From Pseudomonas migulae (GTDB taxonomy: Bacteria; Pseudomonadota; Gammaproteobacteria; Pseudomonadales; Pseudomonadaceae), in assembly GCF_024169315.1 (NCBI RefSeq), contig NZ_JALJWR010000001.1, positions 5,630,501 through 5,694,500 of the forward strand: a stretch of 64,000 nucleotides of DNA, written 5' to 3'. Position 1 is the stretch's first letter. Each line of letters starts with the position of its first letter. The notes below the pieces were generated by a model, which was given only the letters and a program-made list of their open reading frames with translations, was not told where the DNA came from and ran no database searches. Of the stretch, positions 26,144 to 36,060 are shown one piece after another. A program made the position numbers and the translations under genes.

Positions 26144-27523
26144 ATGGCAATCAAGGTTTTACTGGTCGAGGATGACCGCGCGTTGCGCGAGGCACTGGCG
26201 GATACGCTGCTGCTCGCGGGGCACGACTACAAGGCGGTCGGTTCGGCGGAGGAGGCGCTTGAAGCGGTTGGTGCCGAGCCGTTCAACCTGGTGCTCAGCG
26301 ACGTCAACATGCCGGGCATGGACGGCCATCAACTGCTCGCCTTGTTGCGGGCTCGTCAGCCGCAATTGCCCGTCTTGCTGATGACGGCTCACGGCGCCGT
26401 GGAGCGCGCGGTCGATGCGATGCGCCAGGGGGCCGTGGATTATCTGGTCAAGCCGTTCGAGCCCAAGGCGCTGCTTGACCTGGTGGCGCGTCATGCGCTG
26501 GGCAGTCTGGGCATCACCGACAGTGAAGGGCCTGTAGCGTTTGAGCCGGCCAGTGCGCAATTGCTCGAATTGGCTGCGCGGGTAGCGCGTAGCGATTCCA
26601 CGGTATTGATCTCCGGCGAGTCCGGGACCGGTAAGGAAGTGCTGGCGCGCTACATCCATCAGCACTCGAATCGCGCCAGTCAGCCATTCATTGCGATCAA
26701 CTGCGCGGCGATTCCCGACAACATGCTCGAAGCGACGCTGTTCGGTCACGAGAAGGGTTCGTTCACCGGCGCCATCGCGGCGCAGGCCGGCAAGTTCGAG
26801 CAGGCCGACGGCGGCACCATCCTGCTGGATGAAATTTCCGAAATGCCCCTCGGCCTTCAGGCCAAGTTGCTGCGTGTGCTGCAGGAACGTGAAGTCGAGC
26901 GGGTTGGCGCGCGCAAGCCAATCACCTTGGACATTCGAGTCGTCGCGACCACCAACCGTGACCTGGCCGGGGAAGTCGCAGCGGGACGTTTTCGCGAGGA
27001 CCTCTACTATCGCCTGTCGGTATTTCCGCTGGCCTGGCGTCCGTTGCGCGAGCGCACCGCCGATATCCTGCCGCTGGCCGAGCGCCTGCTGGCCAAGCAC
27101 GTCAATAAAATGAAGCATGCCGCGGCGAGGCTGTCGCCCGAGGCGCAGGCGTGCCTGATCGGGTATCCGTGGCCGGGCAATGTGCGAGAGCTGGATAACG
27201 CGATTCAGCGAGCGTTGATCCTGCAGCAGGGCGGTTTGATCCAGCCTCAGGATTTCTGCCTCGCCGGGCCGGTGGCCTGTGCGCCGTTGCCGGCACTGGC
27301 GCCGGTGCGAGCGGTAGAGGTCGAGGCCGAATCGGCGGGGGCGCTGGGGGACGATCTGCGTCGCCGCGAATTCCAGATGATTATCGACACACTGCGCTCC
27401 GAGCGTGGACGTCGCAAGGAAGCGGCCGAGCGCCTGGGTATCAGTCCGCGCACCTTGCGCTACAAACTGGCGCAGATGCGCGACGCCGGAATGGATGTGG
27501 AAGCTTATTTGTTCGCCACCTGA
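26144..27523 (+). CDS. fleR: Flagellar sigma-54 response regulator FleR
   Basis: A 459-residue NtrC-type regulator. Receiver domain with phosphoacceptor D53 ([13 protein letters not shown]) and K103 in VKPF; AAA+ domain with Walker A GESGTGKE (158-165) and the variant loop GSFTGA (205-210) in place of GAFTGA; C-terminal Fis-like helix-turn-helix ([18 protein letters not shown]). ATG 26144 gives the family N-terminus [14 protein letters not shown] 26135 overlaps the fleS stop. It controls the middle-class flagellar genes. Confidence 0.96.
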   Translation: MAIKVLLVEDDRALREALADTLLLAGHDYKAVGSAEEALEAVGAEPFNLVLSDVNMPGMDGHQLLALLRARQPQLPVLLMTAHGAVERAVDAMRQGAVDYLVKPFEPKALLDLVARHALGSLGITDSEGPVAFEPASAQLLELAARVARSDSTVLISGESGTGKEVLARYIHQHSNRASQPFIAINCAAIPDNMLEATLFGHEKGSFTGAIAAQAGKFEQADGGTILLDEISEMPLGLQAKLLRVLQEREVERVGARKPITLDIRVVATTNRDLAGEVAAGRFREDLYYRLSVFPLAWRPLRERTADILPLAERLLAKHVNKMKHAAARLSPEAQACLIGYPWPGNVRELDNAIQRALILQQGGLIQPQDFCLAGPVACAPLPALAPVRAVEVEAESAGALGDDLRRREFQMIIDTLRSERGRRKEAAERLGISPRTLRYKLAQMRDAGMDVEAYLFAT

Positions 27524-27537
27524 TTCGTTGGCAAGGC

Positions 27538-27555
27538 AAAGCCTGGAAGGCTTTT
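27538..27555 (+). terminator. Weak terminator after fleR
   Basis: AAAGCC and GGCTTT pair around TGGAA with four T residues at the end. The stem is only six base pairs, so termination is probably partial. Confidence 0.4.
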
Positions 27556-27575
27556 GTTTGGAGCGGCCACGGAGC

Positions 27576-27591
27576 TGGCACCCTTGTTGCT
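27576..27591 (+). promoter_or_regulatory. Sigma-54 promoter of the fliE operon
   Basis: TGGCACC-N4-TTGCT (27576-27582 and 27587-27591), almost the consensus, GG-N10-GC. It lies 62 bases before fliE. Confidence 0.92.
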
Positions 27592-27652
27592 AACACCTCA
27601 CTACCCGCCGAGTGAGTGTCAAAAAATTGCGGGTCGCCAATGAGAGTAGACC

Positions 27653-27982
27653 ATGAGCCAAGGTATTGAATTTAATCGATTGATGCTGGATATGCGCTCC
27701 ATGCAAATGGATGCCATGTCTGCGCCGAAATCGACTGCCGCCGTCCCTGAACTGAGTGGCAGCAGCTTTTCCGACATGCTCGGTCAGGCCGTCAATAAAG
27801 TGAACGATACACAGCAGGCGTCCAGCCAGTTGGCCAATGCCTTCGAGATCGGCAAAAGCGGCGTGGACCTCACCGACGTGATGATTTCCTCGCAGAAGGC
27901 CAGCGTGTCTTTCCAGGCGTTGACCCAAGTGCGTAACAAGCTGGTTCAGGCTTACCAAGACATCATGCAGATGCCGGTTTAA
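27653..27982 (+). CDS. fliE: Flagellar hook-basal body protein FliE
   Basis: A 109-residue FliE that joins the MS ring to the proximal rod and is the first rod substrate of the export gate. The C-terminal half holds the conserved segments [20 protein letters not shown] and [17 protein letters not shown]; the N-terminus ([16 protein letters not shown]) is variable as usual. First gene of the fliEFGHIJ operon behind a sigma-54 promoter; fliF follows after 15 bases. Confidence 0.95.
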   Translation: MSQGIEFNRLMLDMRSMQMDAMSAPKSTAAVPELSGSSFSDMLGQAVNKVNDTQQASSQLANAFEIGKSGVDLTDVMISSQKASVSFQALTQVRNKLVQAYQDIMQMPV

Positions 27983-27997
27983 GGACGAGATTGAGTC

Positions 27998-29782
27998 ATG
28001 GCAGAAGCAGTCGCCGATAATGTTCCGGCCAAGGCCACTCCGATAGACGGCAAACCGCCGCTGTTCGGCTTGTCCTTCCTGGAAAACCTCTCCGAGATGA
28101 CCATGTTGCGTCAGGTGGGCCTGTTGGTCGGCCTGGCTGCGAGCGTGGCGATTGGCTTCGCCGTGGTGTTGTGGTCCCAGCAGCCGGACTACCGGCCTCT
28201 GTACGGCAGCCTTGCCGGTATGGACGCCAAGCAAGTCATGGATACCCTGGCTTCCGCTGACATTCCCTACACCGTCGAACCGAATTCCGGTGCCTTGCTG
28301 GTCAAGGCCGATGATCTGTCCCGTGCGCGACTCAAGCTCGCGGGCGCTGGTGTCACTCCCAGCGATGGCAACATCGGTTTCGAGATCCTCGACAAGGACC
28401 AGGGCCTCGGCACCAGCCAGTTCATGGAAGCGACCCGTTATCGTCGCGGCCTCGAAGGTGAACTGGCCCGGACCATTTCCAGCCTGAACAACGTCAAGGG
28501 TGCCCGCGTGCACCTGGCGATTCCGAAGAGTTCGGTGTTCGTGCGCGATGAGCGCAAGCCAAGCGCCTCGGTTCTGGTCGAGCTGTATTCCGGTCGCTCG
28601 CTGGAGCCGGGTCAGGTGCTGGCGATCATCAACCTGGTCGCGACCAGCGTGCCTGAACTCAGCAAGTCGCAGATCACCGTCGTCGATCAGAAGGGCAATC
28701 TGCTCTCGGATCAGGCGGAGAACTCCGAACTGACCATGGCCGGCAAGCAATTCGATTACAGCCGTCGCATGGAAAGCATGCTCACCCAGCGTGTGCATAA
28801 CATCCTGCAGCCAGTGCTGGGCAACGACCGCTATAAAGCCGAAGTTTCCGCCGACGTGGACTTCAGTGCCGTCGAGTCGACCTCCGAGCAGTTCAATCCA
28901 GACCAGCCAGCGCTGCGCAGCGAGCAGTCGGTCAACGAACAACGTACTGCCAGCAATGGTCCGCAAGGCGTTCCGGGTGCCCTGAGCAACCAGCCGCCGT
29001 CGCCTGCTTCGGCACCGCAAACCACCGGTGGCGCCACCGCGCAGGCCGGCATGGTGCAGCCAGGCCAGCCACTGCTGGACGCCAACGGTCAGCAGATCAT
29101 GGACCCGGCCACCGGCCAGCCGATGCTGGCGCCGTACCCGGCGGACAAGCGTCAACAATCCACCAAGAACTTCGAACTTGACCGTTCCATCAGTCACACC
29201 AAGCAGCAGCAGGGCCGGTTGAATCGCCTGTCGGTGTCGGTGGTGGTGGACGATCAGGTCAAGATCAACGCCGCCAACGGTGAAACCACCCGTGCGCCGT
29301 GGAGCGCCGATGAACTTGCGCGCTTCACCCGTCTGGTGCAGGACGCCGTCGGCTTCGACGCCAGCCGTGGCGACAGCGTCAGCGTGATCAACATGCCGTT
29401 CTCCGCCGAGCGCGGAGAAGTGATTGCCGATATTCCGTTCTACTCCCAGCCATGGTTCTGGGACATCGTCAAACAAGTGCTGGGTGTGTTGTTCATCCTG
29501 ATACTGGTGTTCGGCGTGCTGCGTCCGGTGCTCAACAACATCACCAACGGCGGCAAAGGCAAACAACTGGGTCTGGGCAGCGACGTCGAACTCGGTGGCA
29601 TGGGCGGTCTGGACGGCGAACTGGCCAACGATCGCGTCAGCCTCGGTGGCCCGACCAGCATCCTGCTGCCGAGCCCGAGCGAAGGCTATGACGCACAGTT
29701 GAACGCAATCAAGAGTCTGGTGGCAGAAGATCCGGGTCGTGTGGCCCAGGTCGTGAAAGAGTGGATTAACGCAGATGAGTGA
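27998..29782 (+). CDS. fliF: Flagellar MS-ring protein FliF
   Basis: A 594-residue membrane protein that forms the MS ring. First membrane segment about residues 37-55 (VGLLVGLAASVAIGFAVVL), YscJ-type ring-building domain (QQPDYRPLYGSLAGMD onward), a proline- and glutamine-rich variable loop (about residues 305-390), and a second membrane segment near residue 490 (VLGVLFILILVFGVL). The cytoplasmic C-terminus binds FliG, whose gene overlaps the last eight bases. Confidence 0.96.
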   Translation: MAEAVADNVPAKATPIDGKPPLFGLSFLENLSEMTMLRQVGLLVGLAASVAIGFAVVLWSQQPDYRPLYGSLAGMDAKQVMDTLASADIPYTVEPNSGALLVKADDLSRARLKLAGAGVTPSDGNIGFEILDKDQGLGTSQFMEATRYRRGLEGELARTISSLNNVKGARVHLAIPKSSVFVRDERKPSASVLVELYSGRSLEPGQVLAIINLVATSVPELSKSQITVVDQKGNLLSDQAENSELTMAGKQFDYSRRMESMLTQRVHNILQPVLGNDRYKAEVSADVDFSAVESTSEQFNPDQPALRSEQSVNEQRTASNGPQGVPGALSNQPPSPASAPQTTGGATAQAGMVQPGQPLLDANGQQIMDPATGQPMLAPYPADKRQQSTKNFELDRSISHTKQQQGRLNRLSVSVVVDDQVKINAANGETTRAPWSADELARFTRLVQDAVGFDASRGDSVSVINMPFSAERGEVIADIPFYSQPWFWDIVKQVLGVLFILILVFGVLRPVLNNITNGGKGKQLGLGSDVELGGMGGLDGELANDRVSLGGPTSILLPSPSEGYDAQLNAIKSLVAEDPGRVAQVVKEWINADE

Positions 29783-30794
29783 TAACCGAGCCGCTGTCGC
29801 CAAACTGTCCCGGGTTGATAAAGCCGCGATCCTGCTGCTGTCCCTGGGGTCTACCGATGCCGCGCAAGTGCTGCGCCACATGGGGCCCAAAGAGGTCCAG
29901 CGTGTGGGTGTGGCCATGGCGCAGATGGGTAACGTGCATCGCGAGCAGGTCGAACAGGTGATGAGCGAGTTCGTCGACATCGTCGGCGACCAGACCAGTC
30001 TGGGCGTCGGCTCCGACGACTACGTGCGCAAAATGCTCACCCAGGCCCTGGGCGAAGACAAGGCCAACGGCCTGATCGACCGCATCCTGCTCGGCGGCAA
30101 CACCAGTGGCCTCGACAGCCTGAAGTGGATGGAGCCGCGCGCCGTCGCCGATGTGATCCGTTACGAGCACCCGCAGATCCAGGCGATCGTCGTGGCGTAT
30201 CTCGACCCGGACCAGGCCGGCGAAGTGCTGGGCAACTTCGACCACAAGGTGCGTCTGGACATCATTCTGCGGGTCTCCTCGCTGAACACCGTGCAGCCAG
30301 CGGCCCTGAAAGAACTCAACCAGATTCTCGAGAAGCAGTTCTCCGGCAACTCGAATGCCTCGCGCACCACCCTGGGTGGCATCAAGCGTGCGGCCGACAT
30401 CATGAACTTCCTCGACAGCTCGATCGAAGGTCAGCTGATGGACTCGATCCGCGAAGTCGACGAAGACCTGTCCGGTCAGATCGAAGACCTCATGTTCGTG
30501 TTCAACAACCTGTCCGATGTCGACGATCGCGGGATTCAGGCGTTGCTGCGCGAAGTGTCCTCCGATGTGCTGGTTCTTGCCCTCAAGGGCTCGGACGAAG
30601 GCGTCAAGGAAAAGATCTTCAAGAACATGTCCAAACGGGCGGCCGAACTGTTGCGCGACGACCTCGAGGCCAAAGGCCCGGTGCGCGTCAGCGACGTGGA
30701 AACTGCACAGAAAGAAATCCTCACCATTGCTCGCCGTATGGCCGAAGCCGGAGAAATCGTTCTCGGCGGGAAGGGCGGCGAAGAGATGATCTAA
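29775..30794 (+). CDS. fliG: Flagellar motor switch protein FliG
   Basis: A 339-residue rotor protein linking FliF to FliM and touching the stator. Three FliG domains are visible: N (KAAILLLSLGSTDAAQVLRH), middle with its EHPQ motif (YEHPQIQAIVVAYLDP), and C with the charged torque helix (MFVFNNLSDVDDRGIQALLR). It starts inside fliF by an 8-base overlap. Confidence 0.97.
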   Translation: MSDNRAAVAKLSRVDKAAILLLSLGSTDAAQVLRHMGPKEVQRVGVAMAQMGNVHREQVEQVMSEFVDIVGDQTSLGVGSDDYVRKMLTQALGEDKANGLIDRILLGGNTSGLDSLKWMEPRAVADVIRYEHPQIQAIVVAYLDPDQAGEVLGNFDHKVRLDIILRVSSLNTVQPAALKELNQILEKQFSGNSNASRTTLGGIKRAADIMNFLDSSIEGQLMDSIREVDEDLSGQIEDLMFVFNNLSDVDDRGIQALLREVSSDVLVLALKGSDEGVKEKIFKNMSKRAAELLRDDLEAKGPVRVSDVETAQKEILTIARRMAEAGEIVLGGKGGEEMI

Positions 30795-30801
30795 GGTCAC
30801 T

Positions 30802-31608
30802 ATGTCGTCCAAACATGATGAGTCCCAGACCGACCTGATCCGTGCCAAGGATGTCGGTGGTTTCGATGTCTGGTCGCTGCCCAGTTTCGACCCGCATGTC
30901 CCGGAGCCCGAGCCAGAACCTGAGCCCGAGCCGCCGGAAATGGAAGAAGTGCCGCTGGAAGAAGTCCAGCCACTGACCCTCGAAGAACTTGAAAGCATCC
31001 GTCAGGAGGCCTACAACGAAGGCTTCGCGACGGGCGAGAAAGAAGGATTTCACAGCACCACGCTCAAGGTTCGTCAGGAAGCCGAGGCGGTCCTTGCGCC
31101 GAAAGTCGCGGCACTTGAGCAACTGATGGCCAACCTGTTCGAGCCTATCGCCGAGCAGGATACGCAAATCGAAAAGTCCTTGGTCGACCTCGTGCAGCAC
31201 ATCACCAAACAGGTGATTCAGCGCGAGCTGGCCATCGATTCGACGCAAATCGAACACGTCATGCGCGACGCCCTCAAGCTGTTGCCGCTGGGCGTGGGCA
31301 ATGTGCGGCTGTACATCAATCCGCAGGATTTCGAACAGGTCAAAGCCCTGCGCGAACGCCATGAAGAAACCTGGCGCATCGTCGAGGACGAAGCATTGTT
31401 GCCTGGCGGTTGCCGGGTCGAGACTGAGCACAGTCGCATCGACGCCACGGTTGAAACCCGGATCACCAGAGTCATGGACAAGCTGTTCGATCAGTTGCAC
31501 GAACAGGCCTTGCACCCGGCCGCGCCGGACCTGAGCCTGGAACTGCCGATCGACGACAAGCCTGCCGTCGAGGCCGAAGCCGAACCGGAAGAACCCGATG
31601 CGCCTTGA
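30802..31608 (+). CDS. fliH: Flagellar export ATPase regulator FliH
   Basis: A 268-residue peripheral stalk protein that binds FliI and FliN. A Pro-Glu repeat ([16 protein letters not shown], about residues 34-49) precedes the FliH core, which includes [15 protein letters not shown] with small-residue spacing and a VIQREL segment. The C-terminal tail is acidic. It overlaps fliI by 11 bases. The PE repeat length is likely to vary between strains. Confidence 0.93.
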   Translation: MSSKHDESQTDLIRAKDVGGFDVWSLPSFDPHVPEPEPEPEPEPPEMEEVPLEEVQPLTLEELESIRQEAYNEGFATGEKEGFHSTTLKVRQEAEAVLAPKVAALEQLMANLFEPIAEQDTQIEKSLVDLVQHITKQVIQRELAIDSTQIEHVMRDALKLLPLGVGNVRLYINPQDFEQVKALRERHEETWRIVEDEALLPGGCRVETEHSRIDATVETRITRVMDKLFDQLHEQALHPAAPDLSLELPIDDKPAVEAEAEPEEPDAP

Positions 31609-32956
31609 CCGCACCAGCTTCGCCAAACGCCTGGGTGGTTACACCGAGGCCACGGAGCTGGCTGGCGCGCCGATCCTTGAAGGCCGCTTGCTGCGCATGG
31701 TCGGCCTGACCCTCGAAGCCGAAGGCTTGCGCGCTGCCATGGGCAGTCGCTGCATGGTGATCAACGACGACAGTTACCACCCGGTGCAGGTCGAAGCCGA
31801 AGTCATGGGTTTCTCCGGCAGCAAAGTCTTCCTGATGCCGGTCGGCAGCGTTGCCGGCATCGCGCCGGGCGCCCGTGTGGTGCCGATGGCTGACACCGGT
31901 CGCTTGCCGATGGGCATGAGCATGCTCGGGCGGGTGCTGGATGGCGCCGGTCGTGCGCTGGACGGCAAGGGCGGGATGAAGGCTGAAGACTGGGTGCCGA
32001 TGGACGGCCCGACCATCAACCCGCTCAAGCGTCACCCGATCAGCGAGCCGCTGGACGTAGGCATTCGTTCCATCAATGGTTTGTTGACGGTCGGGCGTGG
32101 GCAGCGGCTCGGGCTGTTCGCCGGTACCGGCGTCGGCAAGAGTGTGCTGCTGGGCATGATGACCCGCTTCACCGAGGCCGACATTATCGTTGTCGGGCTG
32201 ATCGGTGAGCGGGGTCGCGAAGTCAAGGAATTCATCGAGCACATCCTCGGTGAAGAAGGCCTCAAGCGTTCGGTGGTCGTGGCGTCCCCGGCGGACGATG
32301 CGCCCCTGATGCGTCTGCGCGCTGCGATGTATTGCACGCGGATTGCCGAATATTTCCGCGACAAGGGCAAGAACGTCTTGTTGCTGATGGACTCCCTGAC
32401 CCGTTTCGCCCAGGCCCAGCGGGAAATCGCCCTGGCCATCGGCGAACCGCCCGCGACCAAGGGTTACCCACCGTCGGTGTTCGCCAAACTGCCGAAACTG
32501 GTGGAGCGGGCCGGTAACGCCGAGAAGGGTGGCGGTTCGATCACGGCGTTCTACACCGTACTGTCCGAAGGTGATGACCAGCAGGATCCGATCGCCGATG
32601 CGGCGCGGGGTGTGCTCGACGGGCACATTGTGCTGTCCCGGCGTCTGGCCGAGGAAGGGCATTACCCGGCCATCGATATCGAAGCGTCCATCAGCCGGGT
32701 CATGCCGTCGGTGGTATCGCCGGAGCACATGGCCCGCGCCCAGTACTTCAAGCAATTGTGGTCGCGCTATCAACAGAGCCGCGACCTGATCAGCGTGGGC
32801 GCCTACGTCGCCGGCGGTGACCGGGAAACCGACCTGGCGATTGCCCTGCAGCCGCAGCTGGTCAAATACCTGCGTCAAGGGCTTAACGACAACATCAGCC
32901 TGGGCGAAAGCGAATCCTACCTCGGGTCGATCTTCGCGCCTGCGGCTGGCGGTTAA
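31598..32956 (+). CDS. fliI: Flagellar protein export ATPase FliI
   Basis: A 452-residue F1-like ATPase that unfolds or unloads export substrates at the flagellar type III gate. Walker A is AGTGVGKS (residues 175-182, K181); [13 protein letters not shown] carries the catalytic Glu region; Walker B is [15 protein letters not shown]. The N-terminus has the FliI beta-barrel. Spacing to fliJ is six bases. Confidence 0.97.
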   Translation: MRLDRTSFAKRLGGYTEATELAGAPILEGRLLRMVGLTLEAEGLRAAMGSRCMVINDDSYHPVQVEAEVMGFSGSKVFLMPVGSVAGIAPGARVVPMADTGRLPMGMSMLGRVLDGAGRALDGKGGMKAEDWVPMDGPTINPLKRHPISEPLDVGIRSINGLLTVGRGQRLGLFAGTGVGKSVLLGMMTRFTEADIIVVGLIGERGREVKEFIEHILGEEGLKRSVVVASPADDAPLMRLRAAMYCTRIAEYFRDKGKNVLLLMDSLTRFAQAQREIALAIGEPPATKGYPPSVFAKLPKLVERAGNAEKGGGSITAFYTVLSEGDDQQDPIADAARGVLDGHIVLSRRLAEEGHYPAIDIEASISRVMPSVVSPEHMARAQYFKQLWSRYQQSRDLISVGAYVAGGDRETDLAIALQPQLVKYLRQGLNDNISLGESESYLGSIFAPAAGG

Positions 32957-32962
32957 TCGATC

Positions 32963-33412
32963 ATGGCCCAGAGTCGGGCAGGGCGGCTGGCACCGGTGGT
33001 CGAAATGGCCGAGAAGGCCGAGAAGACTGCCGTACAGCGTTTGGGTCACTTTCAAGGCCAGGTTCGCCTGGCTGAAAGCAAGCTCGCTGACCTTGAAGCC
33101 TTTCGCCTCGATTATCAGGAACAGTGGATCATTCGCGGCAGCAGCGGCGTTTCGGGCCAATGGTTGCTGGGGTATCAGGGTTTCCTTGCGCAACTGGGCG
33201 TCGCCATCGATCAGCAGCGGCAAAGCCTGGCGTGGCACCAGAACAACCTGAACAAGGCGCGGGAAACCTGGCAGCAGGCGTTTGCCAGGGTCGAGGGCCT
33301 GCGCAAGCTGGTCCAGCGCTACGCGGATGAGGCGCGGCAGCTGGAAGACAAGCGCGAACAGAAGCTGCTGGATGAGTTGTCCCAGCGGTTGCCGCGTGAA
33401 AGTCCGTATTGA
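32963..33412 (+). CDS. fliJ: Flagellar export protein FliJ
   Basis: A 149-residue, almost wholly coiled-coil protein that works as the central stalk of the FliI ring and binds FlhA. Heptads run from about residue 12 to 135. Last gene of the fliE operon; a REP palindrome follows its stop after about 25 bases and may protect or end the transcript. Confidence 0.92.
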   Translation: MAQSRAGRLAPVVEMAEKAEKTAVQRLGHFQGQVRLAESKLADLEAFRLDYQEQWIIRGSSGVSGQWLLGYQGFLAQLGVAIDQQRQSLAWHQNNLNKARETWQQAFARVEGLRKLVQRYADEARQLEDKREQKLLDELSQRLPRESPY

Positions 33413-33436
33413 GCCAGTGAAACCGCGTTATCGTTC

Positions 33437-33526
33437 TTCGCGGGCAAGCCTCGCTCCTACAGGTTTTGTGTCGTCCTCCGATTAGAGAACGACACAAAAC
33501 CTGAAGGAGCGAGGCTTGCCCGCGAA
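33437..33526. repeat. Paired REP palindrome (REPIN), type A
   Basis: Two 38-base arms, 33437-33474 and 33489-33526, are inverted copies with one mismatch and a 14-base loop. Each arm starts with the REP head TTCGCGGGCAAGCCTCGCTC. The symmetry extends past the head through the inner GGTTTTGTGTCGT. It lies between fliJ and hsbA. No REP transposase is in the window. Confidence 0.88.
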
Positions 33527-33626
33527 GGCGTCCTTCAATATTCCACAAATTTCCAGCCTTGCCCCCATCCCCGCCAAGTGCTAAACCTTGTACACGTACG
33601 TTCGCCAATGACAAGGAAGCCGTTCA

Positions 33627-33932
33627 ATGTCAGTCGTTACAGAAGTCTCCCAGGATGGACAAAAGCTGACGATATCGGTCAAAGGACGATTCGATTTCGC
33701 CAAGCATCAGGAATTTCGTGAATCCTACGAAAACCTTCAGCCAAAACCCGAGTCCTTCGAAGTAAACCTGAAGGACGCCACTTACCTCGACAGTTCAGCG
33801 CTCGGGATGTTGTTGCTGCTGCGTGATCACGCCGGTGGCGAGAACGCCGAGATCACGTTGAGCCACGCCAACGCCGATGTGCGCAAGATTCTCGCCATCT
33901 CCAACTTCGAACAGATCTTCGACGTGGCGTGA
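33627..33932 (+). CDS. hsbA: Anti-sigma factor antagonist of the HptB pathway
   Basis: A 101-residue STAS-domain protein. The phosphorylatable serine is in LDSSALGMLLLL (S56 or S57). In P. aeruginosa HsbA is bound or dephosphorylated by HsbR and partners the anti-sigma-28 factor FlgM or the diguanylate cyclase HsbD, linking HptB signalling to swimming versus biofilm. Here the three genes hsbA, hsbR and hptB sit inside the fli cluster, as in P. putida. Confidence 0.85.
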   Translation: MSVVTEVSQDGQKLTISVKGRFDFAKHQEFRESYENLQPKPESFEVNLKDATYLDSSALGMLLLLRDHAGGENAEITLSHANADVRKILAISNFEQIFDVA

Positions 33933-35644
33933 CGGCCATGCAATCGTTGTTCGAACCGCTGACGATCCTGATCGCTGAAGACAGCGCGGCCGATCGCATG
34001 CTGCTGTCGAGCATTGTCCGCCGTCAGGGTCATCAAGTGCTGACGGCGGCCAATGGCGCCGAAGCGGTCGAAGCGTTTCGCCAGCAACGACCGCAACTGG
34101 TCCTGATGGACGCCATGATGCCGGTGATGGACGGTTTCGAGGCGGCGCGGCAGATCAAGGCGCTGGCCGGGGAAACCCTGGTGCCGATCATCTTTCTGAC
34201 CTCGCTGACCGAAAGCGAGGCGCTGGCCCGCTGTCTTGAGGCCGGCGGCGACGACTTTCTGGCAAAGCCCTACAACCAGGTGATCCTCGCCGCCAAAATC
34301 AAGGCGATGGACCGCTTGCGGCGTTTGCAGGCCACCGTGCTGGAACAGCGTGATCAGATTGCGAGGCACCACGATTACCTGCTCAACGAACAGCGTGTGG
34401 CCAAGGCCGTCTTTGACAAGGTCGCCCATTCCGGCTGCCTGAACGCCCCCAATATCCGTTACCTGCAATCGCCCTATGCGCTGTTCAACGGCGACCTGTT
34501 GCTGGCGGCCTTCACCCCGGCCGGCGACATGCACGTGCTGCTCGGCGATTTCACCGGCCATGGTTTGCCGGCCGCCGTCGGGGCCATGCCGTTGGCTGAA
34601 GTGTTCTACGGCATGACCGCCAAGGGCTACGGCCTGTCGGAAACGTTGCGCGAGATGAACGCCAAGCTCAAGCGCATCCTGCCGGTGGACATGTTCTGTT
34701 GTGCAACGATGCTGTGCCTGAGTTTTCAGCGGCGCTCGGTGGAAGTCTGGAACGGTGGCATGCCGGACGGATATCTGCACAGCATCGCCAGCGGTGAGCG
34801 CACGCCACTTAAGGCTCGGCATTTGCCGCTCGGCGTGCTGAGTCCGCAGACCTTCGATGACCGTACCGAAGTGTTTCCGATGGCCGTCGGCGATCGGGTG
34901 TTCCTGTTGTCCGACGGGGTCATTGACACCTGTGACGCCAATGATCAGTTGTTTGGTGTCGAGCGATTGCAGCAGGTGTTTGCGGCCAACCGTCAGCCTG
35001 ACCATCTTTTCGAAGACATTGAGCAGGCGCTGCGGGATTTTCGCGGTGAGGCCCGCGACGATGTCAGCATGGTCGAAGTCAGCCTGCTCGAAGCCGCGCA
35101 GCTGAATCCACCGGCCCTGGTCTATTCCGACAGCGGCCAGTCCTGTCCGCTGGACTGGTCGGTGAGTTTCGAGTTCCGTGCTGCGACCCTGAAACGCTTC
35201 AATCCGCTGCCGTATCTTCTGCAGTTGCTGCTGGAGGTCCATGGTTTGCGCGCGCAGAGCGGGGCGCTCTACAGTGTGCTGGCGGAGCTGTATTCCAATG
35301 CGCTGGAGCACGGCGTGCTGGGTCTGGATTCGAGCCTCAAGCGCGATGCTTCGGGCTTTGCCCGCTATTATCAGCAGCGCAATGCGCGTCTGGATGCACT
35401 GCAAGATGGCTATGTGCGAATGCATTTGCAGGTCGCGCCAAAGGATGACGGCGGTTGCCTGACCATTCAGGTCGAAGACAGTGGCAAAGGTTTTGATGTC
35501 GAGCGAGTGATGGCGCGCCCCATTGATGGCATCCGTCTGTCGGGACGTGGTGTCAGTCTGATCCGCCAGTTGAGCCGCAACGCCAGCTGGTCCGACGAAG
35601 GTCGAAGTGCCCGCGTGGAGTTTTTCTGGGAGGCTCTGGCATAA
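33929..35644 (+). CDS. hsbR: Response regulator phosphatase/kinase of the HptB pathway
   Basis: A 571-residue three-domain protein. Receiver with D61 (LVLMDAMMPVMDGF); a PP2C/SpoIIE-type phosphatase (about residues 180-390) with FTGHGLPAAVGAMPL and DDVSMVEV metal sites; and a C-terminal HATPase/anti-sigma kinase domain with LAELYSNALEHGV and VEDSGKGFD. It toggles the phosphorylation of HsbA under control of HptB. GTG 33929 overlaps the hsbA stop; ATG 33938 is the alternative. Confidence 0.87.
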   Translation: MTAMQSLFEPLTILIAEDSAADRMLLSSIVRRQGHQVLTAANGAEAVEAFRQQRPQLVLMDAMMPVMDGFEAARQIKALAGETLVPIIFLTSLTESEALARCLEAGGDDFLAKPYNQVILAAKIKAMDRLRRLQATVLEQRDQIARHHDYLLNEQRVAKAVFDKVAHSGCLNAPNIRYLQSPYALFNGDLLLAAFTPAGDMHVLLGDFTGHGLPAAVGAMPLAEVFYGMTAKGYGLSETLREMNAKLKRILPVDMFCCATMLCLSFQRRSVEVWNGGMPDGYLHSIASGERTPLKARHLPLGVLSPQTFDDRTEVFPMAVGDRVFLLSDGVIDTCDANDQLFGVERLQQVFAANRQPDHLFEDIEQALRDFRGEARDDVSMVEVSLLEAAQLNPPALVYSDSGQSCPLDWSVSFEFRAATLKRFNPLPYLLQLLLEVHGLRAQSGALYSVLAELYSNALEHGVLGLDSSLKRDASGFARYYQQRNARLDALQDGYVRMHLQVAPKDDGGCLTIQVEDSGKGFDVERVMARPIDGIRLSGRGVSLIRQLSRNASWSDEGRSARVEFFWEALA

Positions 35645-35674
35645 TCCGCGCATTCTTGATCAAGGAGTGAGCAA

Positions 35675-36043
35675 GTGGCTGACACACATCTGGACCGCGA
35701 CGTGCTGAGCGCGTTGCAAGAGGTCATGGAGGAGGAGTATCCGATGTTGCTGGATACTTTTCTCGCCGATTCCGCAGAGCGCTTGAATCTGTTGCACAAG
35801 GCTGGCGATGCCGAGACGCTCGGTGCCACGGCGCACAGTTTCAAGGGCAGTTGCAGCAACATGGGCGCCATGCGCCTGGCAGAGCTGTGCCACGATCTTG
35901 AGCAGCGCAGCAAGCAGAAATCTCTGGAAGGCATCGAGAAACTGGTCGGGGAAATCGACGGCGAATTCGCCATTATCCGTCCCCTCTATGAAGCAGAGCG
36001 CCAGCGTTCTCTCGCTGACAGCGCGACCGTCCGGCGCTTTTAG
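35675..36043 (+). CDS. hptB: Histidine phosphotransfer protein HptB
   Basis: A 122-residue Hpt protein with the phosphorylated histidine H54 in TAHSFKGSCSNMGAM. It carries phosphate from hybrid kinases to HsbR. The GTG start is well supported by AAGGAG at 35662-35667. The following fliK promoter begins 17 bases after its stop. Confidence 0.88.
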   Translation: MADTHLDRDVLSALQEVMEEEYPMLLDTFLADSAERLNLLHKAGDAETLGATAHSFKGSCSNMGAMRLAELCHDLEQRSKQKSLEGIEKLVGEIDGEFAIIRPLYEAERQRSLADSATVRRF

Positions 36044-36060
36044 CGCCCTTTGAGAAAAAC

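Noticed and set aside
28009..28022. GCCGATAA at the start of fliF as a -10 element
   Set aside because: No TAAAG-like -35 at N11, and a strong sigma-54 promoter already serves the operon.
27590..29980. 796-codon open frame on the - strand opposite fliE-fliF
   Set aside because: It is the antisense of well-supported fliE and fliF, has repetitive His/Gln/Arg composition caused by GC-rich codons, and no ribosome binding site or known domain.
31472..33238. 588-codon - strand frame opposite fliI
   Set aside because: Antisense to a fully recognisable FliI ATPase; composition is His/Gln/Arg-rich as in other shadows.
33580..33610. TAAACCTT-N11-TTCGCCAA as a sigma-28 promoter for hsbA
   Set aside because: Only four of eight -10 positions match and GCCGATAA is not recognisable.
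33827..35653. 608-codon - strand frame opposite hsbR
   Set aside because: Antisense to a protein with clear receiver, PP2C and HATPase motifs.
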